Assembly: GCF_005671395.1 (NCBI RefSeq)
Contig: NZ_CP040428.1
Span: 2,294,001 to 2,358,000 of the forward strand
From: Jejubacter calystegiae
GTDB lineage: Bacteria; Pseudomonadota; Gammaproteobacteria; Enterobacterales; Enterobacteriaceae
Reading direction: 5' to 3'
DNA length: 64,000 nucleotides
Every line of letters begins with the position of its first letter. Within the stretch, counting starts at the first letter, position 1. Shown piece after piece: positions 17,132 to 26,102 of the stretch. A program made the translations under genes and the position numbers. The notes below the pieces were generated by a model. It worked only from the letters and a program-made list of their open reading frames with translations, made no database searches and was not told where the DNA came from.

Positions 17132-18598
17132 TTGCGACGAAGCGGATGGATCAAATGGGGCAGGCGCCTGCTGTTGCTCTGTCTGGGGCTGCTGGTGGGA
17201 GCCATTATCGGGCGCATCTACGATACCGAGCGTGGGCCTGCGCTACAGCCCTGGCACAGGCTGGTACCGCAGGAGATGACGGCCGATGATATTGACCGGG
17301 CCGACTGGCAGGAGTATGTGGCGACGGAAGAGCGGCTGTTCCGGGAGGTCAGTCGTCAGGTAAGCAAAAAGCTCACGGCGGAGAGCCGCACGATGCTCAA
17401 TCGCTATTATCCGGGCAGTCTGGTCTGGCCGGAGCGTTTTTCCCACGACTGGAATCGTTCCTGGATAATGAAGCCGGAAGGGAAGGTGCGCGGTGCCGTA
17501 GTGCTGCTGCACGGCATGACGGACTCCCCCTACAGTCTGCGCCATATCGGGGAGCGCTATCAGGAACTAGGCTATGTGGCGGTAGGGATCCGACTTCCGG
17601 CCCACGGTACCGTGCCGGGGGCGTTAACCGATGTGAAGTGGCAGACGTGGATGGCTGCGGCGCGTCTTGCGGTACGTGAAGCCACGGCACAGAGCGGCCC
17701 CGGTCTGCCGCTGCATATCGTGGGCTATTCCAACGGTGGGGCGCTGGCCATGAAATATGCGCTGGATGCACTGCAGGACAAACGGCTGCGCATGCCTCAG
17801 CAGATCGTGCTGATTTCACCGATGATTGGCATTACCCGCTTTGCCCGCTTTTCCGGGCTGGCGGGCTGGCCCGCTATTTTCCCGGCCTTCGCCAAAACCG
17901 CCTGGCTCGATATCCTGCCGGAATATAACCCCTTCAAATACAACTCGTTTCCGGTTAACGGCGCCCGTCAGTCCTGGAATCTGACCCAGGCGCTACAGCA
18001 GGAACTGCAGCAGGCGGTGCACGACAACCGCTTGGCGGGGTTACCGCCGGTGCTGACCTTCCAGTCCGTGGTTGATTCCACAGTGCGTAGCCGCGCGGTG
18101 GTAAACGATCTCTACCGTTATTTACCGGCCAACGGCAGCGAGCTGGTATTCTTCGATCTCAATCAGTCGGCGCTGTTTCGCCCGTTACTGAACGAAGCCT
18201 CGGCTTCAGCGCTTTCCCGGCTGCTGCCTGCGGCGCCGCGCCGTTACGCCACCGCTATAGTAACCGGCGCCCGTGAAGGGGAGCGCCATGCAGGGCTGAT
18301 TGAAGTGGCAGCCGGGAGTCGCCGTGAACAGCACTCGACGCTGGACGCCGTCTGGCCGTCCGACAGTTTTTCGCTGTCGCATATCGCTTTGCCATTTCCG
18401 GTTACGGATTCGCTCTACGGTAGCCATCCCGCGCCTGCCGATGAATATGGTATCAGTCTGGGAACCGTCAGCCTGCGCGGTGAAACCCAGGTGTTGATTG
18501 TTGATATGGGCGCGCTGATGCGGATTACCTCAAACCCGTTCTTTCCCTGGATGATGGAAAGAATCGAACGCCGCATTGCGCAGGGGCCGGATGGATAA
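17132..18598 (+). CDS. Membrane-anchored alpha/beta hydrolase
   Basis: The protein has about 488 residues with one N-terminal transmembrane helix (LLLLCLGLLVGAIIG) and an alpha/beta hydrolase fold. VVLLHGMTDSP is the oxyanion strand and turn, and GYSNGG is the nucleophile elbow with the catalytic serine. The acid and histidine are not securely placed. The substrate is unknown; the domain resembles lysophospholipase- or esterase-type hydrolases. The start is uncertain: the open frame reaches back to TTG 17069, no in-frame ATG is suitable, and I chose TTG 17132 because a GGGGGG run lies just before it. It ends 51 bases before iacR, so it could be co-transcribed with it. Confidence 0.75.
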   Translation: MRRSGWIKWGRRLLLLCLGLLVGAIIGRIYDTERGPALQPWHRLVPQEMTADDIDRADWQEYVATEERLFREVSRQVSKKLTAESRTMLNRYYPGSLVWPERFSHDWNRSWIMKPEGKVRGAVVLLHGMTDSPYSLRHIGERYQELGYVAVGIRLPAHGTVPGALTDVKWQTWMAAARLAVREATAQSGPGLPLHIVGYSNGGALAMKYALDALQDKRLRMPQQIVLISPMIGITRFARFSGLAGWPAIFPAFAKTAWLDILPEYNPFKYNSFPVNGARQSWNLTQALQQELQQAVHDNRLAGLPPVLTFQSVVDSTVRSRAVVNDLYRYLPANGSELVFFDLNQSALFRPLLNEASASALSRLLPAAPRRYATAIVTGAREGERHAGLIEVAAGSRREQHSTLDAVWPSDSFSLSHIALPFPVTDSLYGSHPAPADEYGISLGTVSLRGETQVLIVDMGALMRITSNPFFPWMMERIERRIAQGPDG

Positions 18599-18649
18599 CA
18601 TTGTCTTTCACCCAGGCGATTCGCTACTATCAAAGCTGTTCTGAGAACC

Positions 18650-19147
18650 GTGGCAATGGAACCGGAAATGGATATAAAGAAAAACCGTTTCGATACGGAT
18701 ATGGATGCAGACCATGAGCATCGCTTCCACCGTGAAGAGTATCCCTTCTTCTGGATTGTGAATGTTCACGCCCGCTATAGCCAGTTGCTGGAGATTGAGC
18801 TGAAAAAGGTGGGGCTGGATGTTTCGCGCTTTCGGGTGTTGACCCTGGCCTGGAAGTATCGCACCGCCACGGTCAGCCAACTGGCGGAGTATGCCGTGAT
18901 AAAAATGCCAACGGTGACCAAAATTCTGGCGCGCCTGCGTCAGGATGGCCTGGTCATAACTCGCGCCAGCGAGGCGGATGGCCGGGTGACCGAAGTTCTG
19001 CCGACGCCGGAAGGCATTGCCAGAGCAGAGCAGGCCAATGAACTGGCCAGCAGGATTTTTAATCGTTCGTTTAAGGGGATACGCCCGGCACAGGTGAATA
19101 AAATGAACCAGGCGCTGGCGCTGATCCTGTCCAATCTCAGTGAATAA
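18650..19147 (+). CDS. iacR: MarR-family regulator, probable regulator of the iac cluster
   Basis: The protein has about 160 residues, with a winged-helix MarR fold in the middle (VSQLAEYAVIKMPTVTKILARLRQDGLVITR) and helices on both sides for dimerisation. It sits immediately upstream of, and in the same direction as, the amidase gene. MarR regulators named IacR accompany auxin-degradation clusters in Pseudomonas, Acinetobacter and Enterobacter and usually repress them until the substrate is present. The start is uncertain between GTG 18650, ATG 18656 and ATG 18668. The assignment as IacR rests on context. Confidence 0.78.
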   Translation: MAMEPEMDIKKNRFDTDMDADHEHRFHREEYPFFWIVNVHARYSQLLEIELKKVGLDVSRFRVLTLAWKYRTATVSQLAEYAVIKMPTVTKILARLRQDGLVITRASEADGRVTEVLPTPEGIARAEQANELASRIFNRSFKGIRPAQVNKMNQALALILSNLSE

Positions 19148-19265
19148 CGTCACGCTCCCTCCCTTCCGGGTAACGCGATTCTTACCGATTTTATGCAAGA
19201 AAATCGCGATTTCTTATCCCTGAAATATTTATAAATACCGCTTTATTTGTCTGGTTTATATTTTT

Positions 19266-19364
19266 CAATGCATTGATTTATATGATTATTGTTGGCTATT
19301 ATCGTGCAATTGTGACTTGCGCGGCATATTGAATTTATATGATACAAATCACTTGAATTTTCAA
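19266..19364 (+). promoter_or_regulatory. Candidate operator region in front of iacH
   Basis: The 284-base AT-rich gap between iacR and iacH contains the palindrome CAATGCATTG (19266-19275), a near-direct repeat TTGATTTATATGATTA (19273-19288) and TTGAATTTATATGATAC (19329-19345), and the inverted repeat TTGAATTTTCAA (19353-19364). MarR proteins bind such AT-rich palindromes, so IacR binding here is plausible. No binding motif is known to me for this protein. Confidence 0.4.
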
Positions 19365-19431
19365 TTAATGTGCTCAAAAATGAATCTGACTAAAAAGTGA
19401 CGGCTATGACCGCACAAACAGGACAGACAAT

Positions 19432-20556
19432 ATGAGCAAACTCAATCGCATACCCTGTACACCACAGGGCTACATCGCTACCTGCGCTATCGGCGACGGC
19501 AGCCTCACCTTTGCGGTGAAGGATACGCTGGACGTCGCTGGCTACCCTACCCGGGCAGGCAGCCTGGCGCTGGAAAATGCGCCGCCCGCAGCTCGTCACG
19601 CCCGGGTTATTGCCCAACTGCTGGCAGCCGGTTGTCGGCTAACCGGCAAGACCACGCTGCATGAGCTGGCCTTTGGCGTTACCGGCATTAACCCCGGCGC
19701 GGGAACGCCTGTCAATTCCCTCTATCCCCACCTGATTCCAGGGGGCTCCTCCAGCGGCTCCGCCACTGTGGTCGCCAGCGGCAGCGTCGACTTCGCTATT
19801 GGCACCGATACCGGCGGCTCTGTGCGTATGCCTGCGGCCTGCTGCGGCGTGGTGGGGCTGAAGCCGGGCTTTGGCCGTGTCTCCCGCGCAGGCGTACTGC
19901 CCGCCGCCAGTTCGCTCGATTGCGTCGGTTTCTTTACCCGCGATCTTGCCACGTCTGGCGAAGTGCTGGCTCGTCTGGGACTGGATGATGCCGCGCCGCA
20001 AAATCCGGCGTTGACCCCAGCTTTTCTTAGCGGCCTGGCGCTACCGGAGATCGATTCTCTGCTGCTTAAACGGCTGGGAGACGACGTGGAAACGGCGGTG
20101 CTACCGGGACTGGAGGCGGCGCACGAAGCCGGACTGTATCTGATCGGCCATGAAAACTGGCAGGCGTTTTCCGGACTGTGCGATCACCCGGCGCTGTTGC
20201 CGGATGTGCGTCAGCGCATTGCCCGGGGTGCGGAAATAACGCCGCAAATGCTGGCACAGGCTGAAGCGGTGCGTGCGGATTTTAGCCGCGAGGTCGATAC
20301 GCTACTGGAACGTCATGGCTTGCTGCTATTGCCTGCTCTGCCTGCGCTACCGCCGACTCTTGAAGAAGCCCGGGATCCGCTGGCCGCAGTGACGCTAACC
20401 CGGCTGTTGCGACCGTTCAACCTGAGCGGCCATCCGGCGCTGACTATTCCGGCGGGCGAGATCGACGGGCGCCCGGTAGCGCTGCAAATTGTTGCGGCTA
20501 AAGGTCAGGAAGCGGCGCTGGTACGCGCAGCCGGGCGGTGGTTCCACCACCGTTAA
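19432..20556 (+). CDS. iacH: Amidase-signature hydrolase of the iac cluster
   Basis: This 374-residue amidase-signature enzyme has a Ser-cisSer-Lys triad visible as K30 (FAVKDTLD), S106 (IPGGSSSGSA) and S130 (GTDTGGSVRMPA). Family members hydrolyse amide bonds. In auxin clusters IacH is thought to act on a ring-opened or amide intermediate on the way to catechol, but its exact step is not certain to me. It is the first gene of the long co-directional run to iacG and starts at ATG 19432 after GGACAG. At 374 residues it is shorter than many amidases of about 450-500. Confidence 0.85.
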   Translation: MSKLNRIPCTPQGYIATCAIGDGSLTFAVKDTLDVAGYPTRAGSLALENAPPAARHARVIAQLLAAGCRLTGKTTLHELAFGVTGINPGAGTPVNSLYPHLIPGGSSSGSATVVASGSVDFAIGTDTGGSVRMPAACCGVVGLKPGFGRVSRAGVLPAASSLDCVGFFTRDLATSGEVLARLGLDDAAPQNPALTPAFLSGLALPEIDSLLLKRLGDDVETAVLPGLEAAHEAGLYLIGHENWQAFSGLCDHPALLPDVRQRIARGAEITPQMLAQAEAVRADFSREVDTLLERHGLLLLPALPALPPTLEEARDPLAAVTLTRLLRPFNLSGHPALTIPAGEIDGRPVALQIVAAKGQEAALVRAAGRWFHHR

Positions 20557-20610
20557 TCACCGCTTTTCGTTAATCGATTGATTCGGGCAATAAGCCTGAA
20601 GGGGGATCCT

Positions 20611-21192
20611 ATGCCCGAAATAGTTCCACAGCAGCTTCTGGACAGGCTGGCACGCCTTGAAGCGGAGCAGGCCGTACGCCGGACCATCAGTGAATATATG
20701 CACCTGTGCGATGCGCTGGACAGCCCGCAGACCGTAGCCTGTATCGCCGCACTGTTCAGCGAAGACGCGCTCTGGGAAGGCGTGGGGGATCCCTACGCCG
20801 AACGGCTGGGGCGCCACCAGGGGCGGGAGGCTATCGCCGCCATGATGGCCGGATACGTACGCCAGCCTGCGCACTTCACCACCAATGTTCACTTCCTCTG
20901 TTCAGAGCAGATCCTGGTTGACCAGGATGCACGCCGCGCCCAGGGACGCTGGAAGATGCTGCAAACCTCCACCTTTCATAGTGGCGCATCGCACCTGAAC
21001 TGCGCCGAATTACTGATTCACTTTCGCCGTTGCGCGGACGATGAGTGGCGTATCTGCCACTTCACGACCCGCAATCTGTTTAGCCGACCGGTGGATTACT
21101 GGCATGCCGATCGGGCATTTCCCGTACCGCACTGTCCGCCGCCGTCCCTGTCAGGAGAAAACGATGGAAACGATACCCGTAAAGAATATTGA
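20611..21192 (+). CDS. iacI: SnoaL/NTF2-like accessory protein of the iac cluster
   Basis: This 193-residue protein has the fold pattern of SnoaL-like/NTF2-like proteins: an N-terminal helix (LLDRLARLEAEQAVRRTISEY) and then alpha+beta segments with ALFSEDALWE and GRHQGREAI. Small SnoaL-like proteins resemble dioxygenase beta subunits, and IacI in other clusters is a small protein of unresolved role. The start at ATG 20611 follows GGGGG; an upstream ATG at 20578 has no such site. Its 3' end overlaps iacC by 29 bases in another frame, suggesting translational coupling. Confidence 0.75.
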   Translation: MPEIVPQQLLDRLARLEAEQAVRRTISEYMHLCDALDSPQTVACIAALFSEDALWEGVGDPYAERLGRHQGREAIAAMMAGYVRQPAHFTTNVHFLCSEQILVDQDARRAQGRWKMLQTSTFHSGASHLNCAELLIHFRRCADDEWRICHFTTRNLFSRPVDYWHADRAFPVPHCPPPSLSGENDGNDTRKEY

Positions 21193-22465
21193 ACCCGGCC
21201 TGAGTCACGAAGCGATCGCCGGGCTGGTGCGACCCGATCGGGTGCATACCTCGCTTTATACCTCTCCGACGCTGTTTGAACTGGAGATGCAACGCATCTT
21301 TTCCCGTACCTGGGTGTGGGTGGCCCATGAAAGCGAAGTTCCGGATCCCGGCAGTTTTAAGTCTTCATTCGTGGGAACTCAACCGGTGATTGTGGTGCGC
21401 GATCGCAAGCGCAATATCAACGTGCTGCTTAACCGCTGCCGTCACCGCGCCGCGACGGTCTGCGAACACCGTCACGGCAAGACCAACAACTTTGTCTGCC
21501 CCTATCACGGTTGGGGCTACGGGCTGGACGGCAGCCTGCGCGGCGTGCCGCATCCCGAAAGCTACGGTGACACACTGGATAAAGCTGAACTGGGTATGGT
21601 GCGACTGCGCACCGAAAGCTATGGCGGCATGATCTTCGCGACTTTTCAGGAGGATATTGTGCCGTTAAGCGAATTCCTGGGACCGGCGAAGAAGTGGATC
21701 GATCTGTTTATGAAGCAGGGGGCGGGTTATCCCATTCAGGCCACGGAAGCGCACCGTTTCCGCTTTCCCGGGAACTGGAAGATCCAACTGGAAAACACCA
21801 CCGACGGCTATCACTTCCCCATCGTTCATAAGTCGTTCCTGAGCTCGGTGGATAAACAAACCGAAGAGATGCTCAATTTTGTAGACGGTAGTGGCTATGT
21901 CGAAGATCTCGGCAATGGTCACAGCGTGATGGTGATGATTCCGGATCTGGTGGATCTGGAAGAGAACCTGGAGGCCGATATTCCGGAACGCTTCCTGGAG
22001 CTGGCTCAGGCGCTGCGCGACGAAGGTTATGAAGAGATGCAGGTGCGGCGTATTGTTCGCGCCGTGGGCGGTAGCGGCTTTAACCTCAATCTGTTTCCTA
22101 ATGCGGCCTGTTCGATGGCCTTCTTTCGGATACTCCAGCCCATCTCGGTACAGGAGACCGAAATCCACCATGTGGCTATCGAGATGAAAGGGGGACCGAC
22201 CATCGCCAACCAGGCCCGACTGCGGCTGCATGAACACTTCCAGGGACCCATGGGTTTTGGCACTCCGGATGATGCCGAAGCCTGGGAACGGGTGCAGCGC
22301 GGCGGTGGAGCCGGTGAGGATCTGTGGATCATGCTCAACCGCGGCCTGCCCGGCGAACGCCCTGGCGCCGATGGCCCGCGCAGCGATGTCAGCGCCGAAA
22401 CCGGCATGCGTGCCGCCTATCAACAGTGGAAAACTTACATGACCGAAGGAGGACAGGGCGTATGA
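21164..22465 (+). CDS. iacC: Rieske ring-hydroxylating dioxygenase, large subunit
   Basis: This 433-residue alpha subunit has a Rieske [2Fe-2S] centre ligated by C92, H94, C112 and H115 (NRCRHRAATVC and VCPYHGWGYG). The catalytic domain has the mononuclear iron site in ENTTDGYHFPIVH, with H217 and H222 as ligands and D214 as the expected electron-bridging aspartate. With IacD and reductase IacF it would hydroxylate an indole-derived ring intermediate of auxin breakdown. ATG 21164 follows AGGAG. Its stop overlaps the iacD start (ATGA), as expected for subunits made in equal amounts. Confidence 0.9.
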   Translation: METIPVKNIEPGLSHEAIAGLVRPDRVHTSLYTSPTLFELEMQRIFSRTWVWVAHESEVPDPGSFKSSFVGTQPVIVVRDRKRNINVLLNRCRHRAATVCEHRHGKTNNFVCPYHGWGYGLDGSLRGVPHPESYGDTLDKAELGMVRLRTESYGGMIFATFQEDIVPLSEFLGPAKKWIDLFMKQGAGYPIQATEAHRFRFPGNWKIQLENTTDGYHFPIVHKSFLSSVDKQTEEMLNFVDGSGYVEDLGNGHSVMVMIPDLVDLEENLEADIPERFLELAQALRDEGYEEMQVRRIVRAVGGSGFNLNLFPNAACSMAFFRILQPISVQETEIHHVAIEMKGGPTIANQARLRLHEHFQGPMGFGTPDDAEAWERVQRGGGAGEDLWIMLNRGLPGERPGADGPRSDVSAETGMRAAYQQWKTYMTEGGQGV

Positions 22466-22938
22466 GCTCGCAGCGTATTAACGAGGTGGTGAACTTCCTG
22501 AATCTGGAAGCCGACATGCTGGATCAGGGCGAGTTCGATAACTGGCTGACGCTCTGGCATCCCGATGGGCGCTACATCGTGCCGATCGACCCCCACACCG
22601 ATGATTTCGAAAACACCCTGAACTTCGCCTTTGATGATGACGCTATGCGTTGCAGGCGGGTACAGCGTCTCTACAGCGGCGAGTCGATCTCCACCACGCC
22701 CAGGGCGCGCACCATCCGAATGCTGGCGCGCCATCGAATTCTGGTGGATACCCCATCGCGGCTGGAAGTGCGCTGCGCTCAGTCGCTCTGGGAGTACCGC
22801 AAGGGAAAGTCCCAACACTACGTGGCCGATCTCCACTATCGACTGTTGCCGCAGGCGACGGGATTTCTGATCGAAAGCAAAGTTGTGCGGATGCTGAACA
22901 GCGACGGCTACCTCAGCAGCATTGGCTACATCCTGTAA
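22462..22938 (+). CDS. iacD: Ring-hydroxylating dioxygenase, small subunit
   Basis: This 158-residue beta subunit has an NTF2-like fold. The N-terminal VVNFLNLEADMLDQGEFDNWLTLW and the C-terminal GFLIESKVVRMLNSDGYLSSIGYIL are typical of this family. It has no catalytic metal and supports the trimer formed with IacC. The ATG overlaps the iacC stop, which fixes the start; the long upstream extension of the open frame lies inside iacC. Confidence 0.9.
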   Translation: MSSQRINEVVNFLNLEADMLDQGEFDNWLTLWHPDGRYIVPIDPHTDDFENTLNFAFDDDAMRCRRVQRLYSGESISTTPRARTIRMLARHRILVDTPSRLEVRCAQSLWEYRKGKSQHYVADLHYRLLPQATGFLIESKVVRMLNSDGYLSSIGYIL

Positions 22939-22953
22939 GGCGTGGAGGCAACC

Positions 22954-23694
22954 ATGAGTGATGCGGTACTGGTAACCGGCGCGGCCGCGGGGCTGGGGCA
23001 GACGATTGCCGGACATCTACTGACCCAGGGATTCCGGGTGGTATTCGCCGACCTGAACGGCGAACAGGCTCAGGCGGCGCTGGAAGCGGCGGGTGGGCAT
23101 CGGGATAACGCGCTGGCGCTGGCGCTGGATATCCGCGATCCCGAACGCTTTCAGCAGGCCATCGACCAGGCTCATCGTCATTTCGGTGCGCTGCACGGGC
23201 TGGTCAATAACGCCGCCCTGACCCTGACGACGCCTGTGATGGAGATTTCAGTCGATGAGTTCGATCAGGTGATGACCACCAATCTGCGCGGCACCTTTGT
23301 CGGCTGCCAGACAGCCGGTCGCTACTTCAGCGAGCAGGGCTACGGGCGAATCATCAATCTGGCTTCGCTGGCGGGCCAGAACGGCGGGACCGCCTCCGGG
23401 GCGCACTACGCCGCCTCCAAAGGGGGCATTCTGACGCTGACCCGGGTGTTCGCCCGAGCGCTGGGCGGTGCAGGTGTCACGGTCAACGCCATTGCGCCAG
23501 GCCCGATGGATCTGCCGTCGGTCCATGCGGCGGTGCCGCCAGAACGGATGACGGATCTGCTGGCGATGATTCCGGTGGGGCAGTTGGGAGAGCCGGGGTT
23601 TGTCGCCAGGGCGGTGGCGCTGCTGGCGTCGCGCGACGCCAGCTTTGTGACGGGCGCGACCTGGGACATCAACGGCGGCATCTATATGCGCTAA
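22954..23694 (+). CDS. iacE: Short-chain dehydrogenase/reductase of the iac cluster
   Basis: This 246-residue classical SDR has the cofactor motif TGAAAGLG (8-15), the NNAA motif, and catalytic S138, Y152 and K156 (HYAASKGG). The C-terminal DINGGIYMR fits the family. The start at ATG 22954 follows GGAGG; an upstream in-frame ATG at 22942 lies too close to the iacD stop to be preferred. In studied iac clusters IacE works on early oxidised auxin intermediates, with NAD(P)H or NAD(P)+ as cofactor. Confidence 0.88.
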   Translation: MSDAVLVTGAAAGLGQTIAGHLLTQGFRVVFADLNGEQAQAALEAAGGHRDNALALALDIRDPERFQQAIDQAHRHFGALHGLVNNAALTLTTPVMEISVDEFDQVMTTNLRGTFVGCQTAGRYFSEQGYGRIINLASLAGQNGGTASGAHYAASKGGILTLTRVFARALGGAGVTVNAIAPGPMDLPSVHAAVPPERMTDLLAMIPVGQLGEPGFVARAVALLASRDASFVTGATWDINGGIYMR

Positions 23695-23704
23695 CGGAGG
23701 ATTT

Positions 23705-24664
23705 ATGACGGATCTCATCACAGTACGGGTAACGGCACGGGAAGAACAGGGGGACGGTGTTGTGCTACTGACCCTGGCTTCAATGACCGGCGTTGAACTG
23801 CCTTCCTTTAGCGCCGGAGCACACCTCGATCTGCATCTGACTGACGGGCTGGTGCGCCAGTATTCGCTGTGCGGCGATCCGCAGGATCGTCAGTATTACC
23901 GGTTGGGGATCCTGCATTCGCCGGTATCGCGCGGCGGATCGACGGCGGCCTGTGCACTGAAACCCGGCGATAAGGTTCAGGTGAGCGCGCCGCGTAATCT
24001 GTTCCCGCTGGTAGAAGAAGGTGAAAACGCGCTGCTGGTGGGGGGCGGGATCGGTATTACGCCGCTACTGGCGATGGCTCACGCGTTGCACCTGGCCGAT
24101 CGTCCGTTTGCGCTGCACTACTGCGGCCGCAGTCGCCAGAGCATGGCGTTTCTGGCGGAGCTGGCGGCGGTGCCCTGGGCTGGACGGGTGGTGTTGCATA
24201 TCAGCGATGAGGGCAGTCGGCTCGATCCAAAGGCGTTATTCGACGGTGCGCCCGATGACAGACATCTCTACGCCTGCGGCCCGGAAGGGCTGATGCAGGC
24301 GCTGACCGATGCCGCTGAACGCGCGGGGCTGGCGGCGGATTGCCTCCACCAGGAAAGCTTTACTCCTGCGGCTCCCTGCGGCGGCGAGGCGTTTGAGGTA
24401 TCGATACCGGCGCTGGATGTCACCGTTCAGGTGGGGGAATCCCAGAGCATCGTACAGGCGCTGGCGCAGGCTGGCGTGCGGGTCAAGGTCTCTTGCGAAC
24501 AGGGTATTTGCGGCACCTGTCTGGCTAACGTGCTGGAAGGAACGCCGGACCATCGCGACCAGTATCTGACGGAAGAAGAAAAGGCGGACAACGACCAGGT
24601 CATTCTCTGCTGCTCGCGGGCCCGCAGCGCCAGGTTAGTTATCGAAGTCTTCGAAGTGGAATAG
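23705..24664 (+). CDS. iacF: FNR-type reductase with C-terminal [2Fe-2S] ferredoxin domain
   Basis: This 319-residue electron-transfer protein of the VanB/phthalate dioxygenase reductase type has an FMN/FAD-binding barrel (about 1-100, with RQYSLCG), a nucleotide-binding domain (about 105-215, with GGGIGITP and YACGPEGLM) and a plant-type ferredoxin domain with C264, C269, C272 and a cysteine at 302-303. It would carry electrons from NAD(P)H to the IacCD Rieske centre. It starts 10 bases after iacE behind GGAGG. Confidence 0.9.
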   Translation: MTDLITVRVTAREEQGDGVVLLTLASMTGVELPSFSAGAHLDLHLTDGLVRQYSLCGDPQDRQYYRLGILHSPVSRGGSTAACALKPGDKVQVSAPRNLFPLVEEGENALLVGGGIGITPLLAMAHALHLADRPFALHYCGRSRQSMAFLAELAAVPWAGRVVLHISDEGSRLDPKALFDGAPDDRHLYACGPEGLMQALTDAAERAGLAADCLHQESFTPAAPCGGEAFEVSIPALDVTVQVGESQSIVQALAQAGVRVKVSCEQGICGTCLANVLEGTPDHRDQYLTEEEKADNDQVILCCSRARSARLVIEVFEVE

Positions 24665-24755
24665 ACGCTCGGGTGCGAGGAGCGCGCCATTTCAGTTGCT
24701 GTTTTCCAATTTTTGCGGGCAGGCGCCCGCGTCACGAATAAAGGGGCAGAACGAT

Positions 24756-26075
24756 ATGAAGACGCAAAATTTACCGCCGGGCGCTAATGCTGGCCCCGGT
24801 CAGATGCGCAGGCTGGTGATCAGTTCACTGTTGGGTAACTCGCTGGAATGGTATGACTTTTTCCTTTACGGCACGGCGGCGGCGCTGGTGTTTGGCGATC
24901 TGTTTTTTCCCGGTCAGGGGAGCGGCCTGGAAGGTGCAATGCTGGCGTTTTCCGGCTTTGCGGTGGGCTTTCTGGCCCGACCGTTGGGCGGCGTTATCTT
25001 TGGCCATATGGGGGACCGGTATGGTCGTAAACGGGCGCTGGTGATTACCCTGGCATTAATGGGGGGCAGTACCTTTATTATCGGATTGCTGCCGGGGTAT
25101 CAGAGCATCGGGATACTGGCGCCGGTGGCCTTGATCTCGCTGCGTTTTTTACAGGGGATGGCGTCTGGCGGCGAGTGGGGCGGCGGGGTGCTGATGCTGA
25201 GTGAAAACGCGGACCCGGCGCGTAAAGGTTTCTATACCGCCTGGAGCCAGATGGGGGTTGCTGGCGGCTTCGTACTCTCTTCACTGGCCTACTGGCTGGC
25301 CCAAAAACTCCCGGAAGCGGTCTTTATGGACTGGGGATGGCGTCTGCCGTTTCTGGCCAGCGCGGTGCTGTTTCTGGTGGCGATGTACATCCGTAAGAAT
25401 ATCGAAGAGAGCAGCGCCTTCCTGGAAGAGCGCGACAGGATGCCACAGCATCAGGAGCAGCAGACACCCTTGAGCCAGGTGTGCCGGGAACACTGGCGGG
25501 AGCTGTTGCAGGCCATTGCGCTGCGGCTGCCGGAAAACGGAGCCGTCTATTTGTTTTTCACCTTTTCCATTGTCTACTGCAAGCACGTGGGGATTTCGAC
25601 CGAACATATCATTGCCTGCATCACCCTGGCGATGATTGTGGAATTCTTCTCGATTCTGTTCTGGGGGGCGCTGGCCGATCGCATCGGTTTCCGGCGAGTT
25701 TATCTGACAGGCGTTCTGGGGGTGCTCCTGGTGGCCTTCCCTTTCTTCTGGCTTATCGAAAGCGCCAGCTTCGGCAATGTGCTGCTGGCGATGATGCTGG
25801 GGCTGCCGGTGTGTCATGGCGCGATGACGGGTTCACAGCCGCCGATGATGGCGGAACTGTTTCCGGCACGGGTGCGCTACACCGGACTATCGCTGGGCCA
25901 TGAAATTGGCTCGATCCTGGCGGGCGGTATTGGGCCGATGCTGGCGGTGGCGCTACTTATGGTTTTCGATTCCGCCTGGCCGGTATCCCTGATGTTGGTG
26001 GCCTGGTCGCTCTGTGCGCTGGTGGCGCTATGGACGCTGGGGCGAGGTGGCGCACGCCGCGTGGCCGTGGCCTGA
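24756..26075 (+). CDS. MFS transporter (metabolite:H+ symporter type), likely auxin importer
   Basis: This 439-residue transporter has twelve predicted helices. It has the GNSLEWYDFFLYG opening and GHMGDRYGRKRAL loop of the metabolite:H+ symporter group, which imports organic acids such as shikimate, alpha-ketoglutarate and aromatic acids. It sits inside the iac gene run between iacF and iacA, in the same direction with a 91-base gap before it and 27 after it. Import of indole-3-acetate or a related acid is the natural inference. The ATG at 24756 follows AGGGGCAG. Confidence 0.85.
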   Translation: MKTQNLPPGANAGPGQMRRLVISSLLGNSLEWYDFFLYGTAAALVFGDLFFPGQGSGLEGAMLAFSGFAVGFLARPLGGVIFGHMGDRYGRKRALVITLALMGGSTFIIGLLPGYQSIGILAPVALISLRFLQGMASGGEWGGGVLMLSENADPARKGFYTAWSQMGVAGGFVLSSLAYWLAQKLPEAVFMDWGWRLPFLASAVLFLVAMYIRKNIEESSAFLEERDRMPQHQEQQTPLSQVCREHWRELLQAIALRLPENGAVYLFFTFSIVYCKHVGISTEHIIACITLAMIVEFFSILFWGALADRIGFRRVYLTGVLGVLLVAFPFFWLIESASFGNVLLAMMLGLPVCHGAMTGSQPPMMAELFPARVRYTGLSLGHEIGSILAGGIGPMLAVALLMVFDSAWPVSLMLVAWSLCALVALWTLGRGGARRVAVA

Positions 26076-26102
26076 GGCTGATTATTTCACGAGGAAACGG
26101 CT

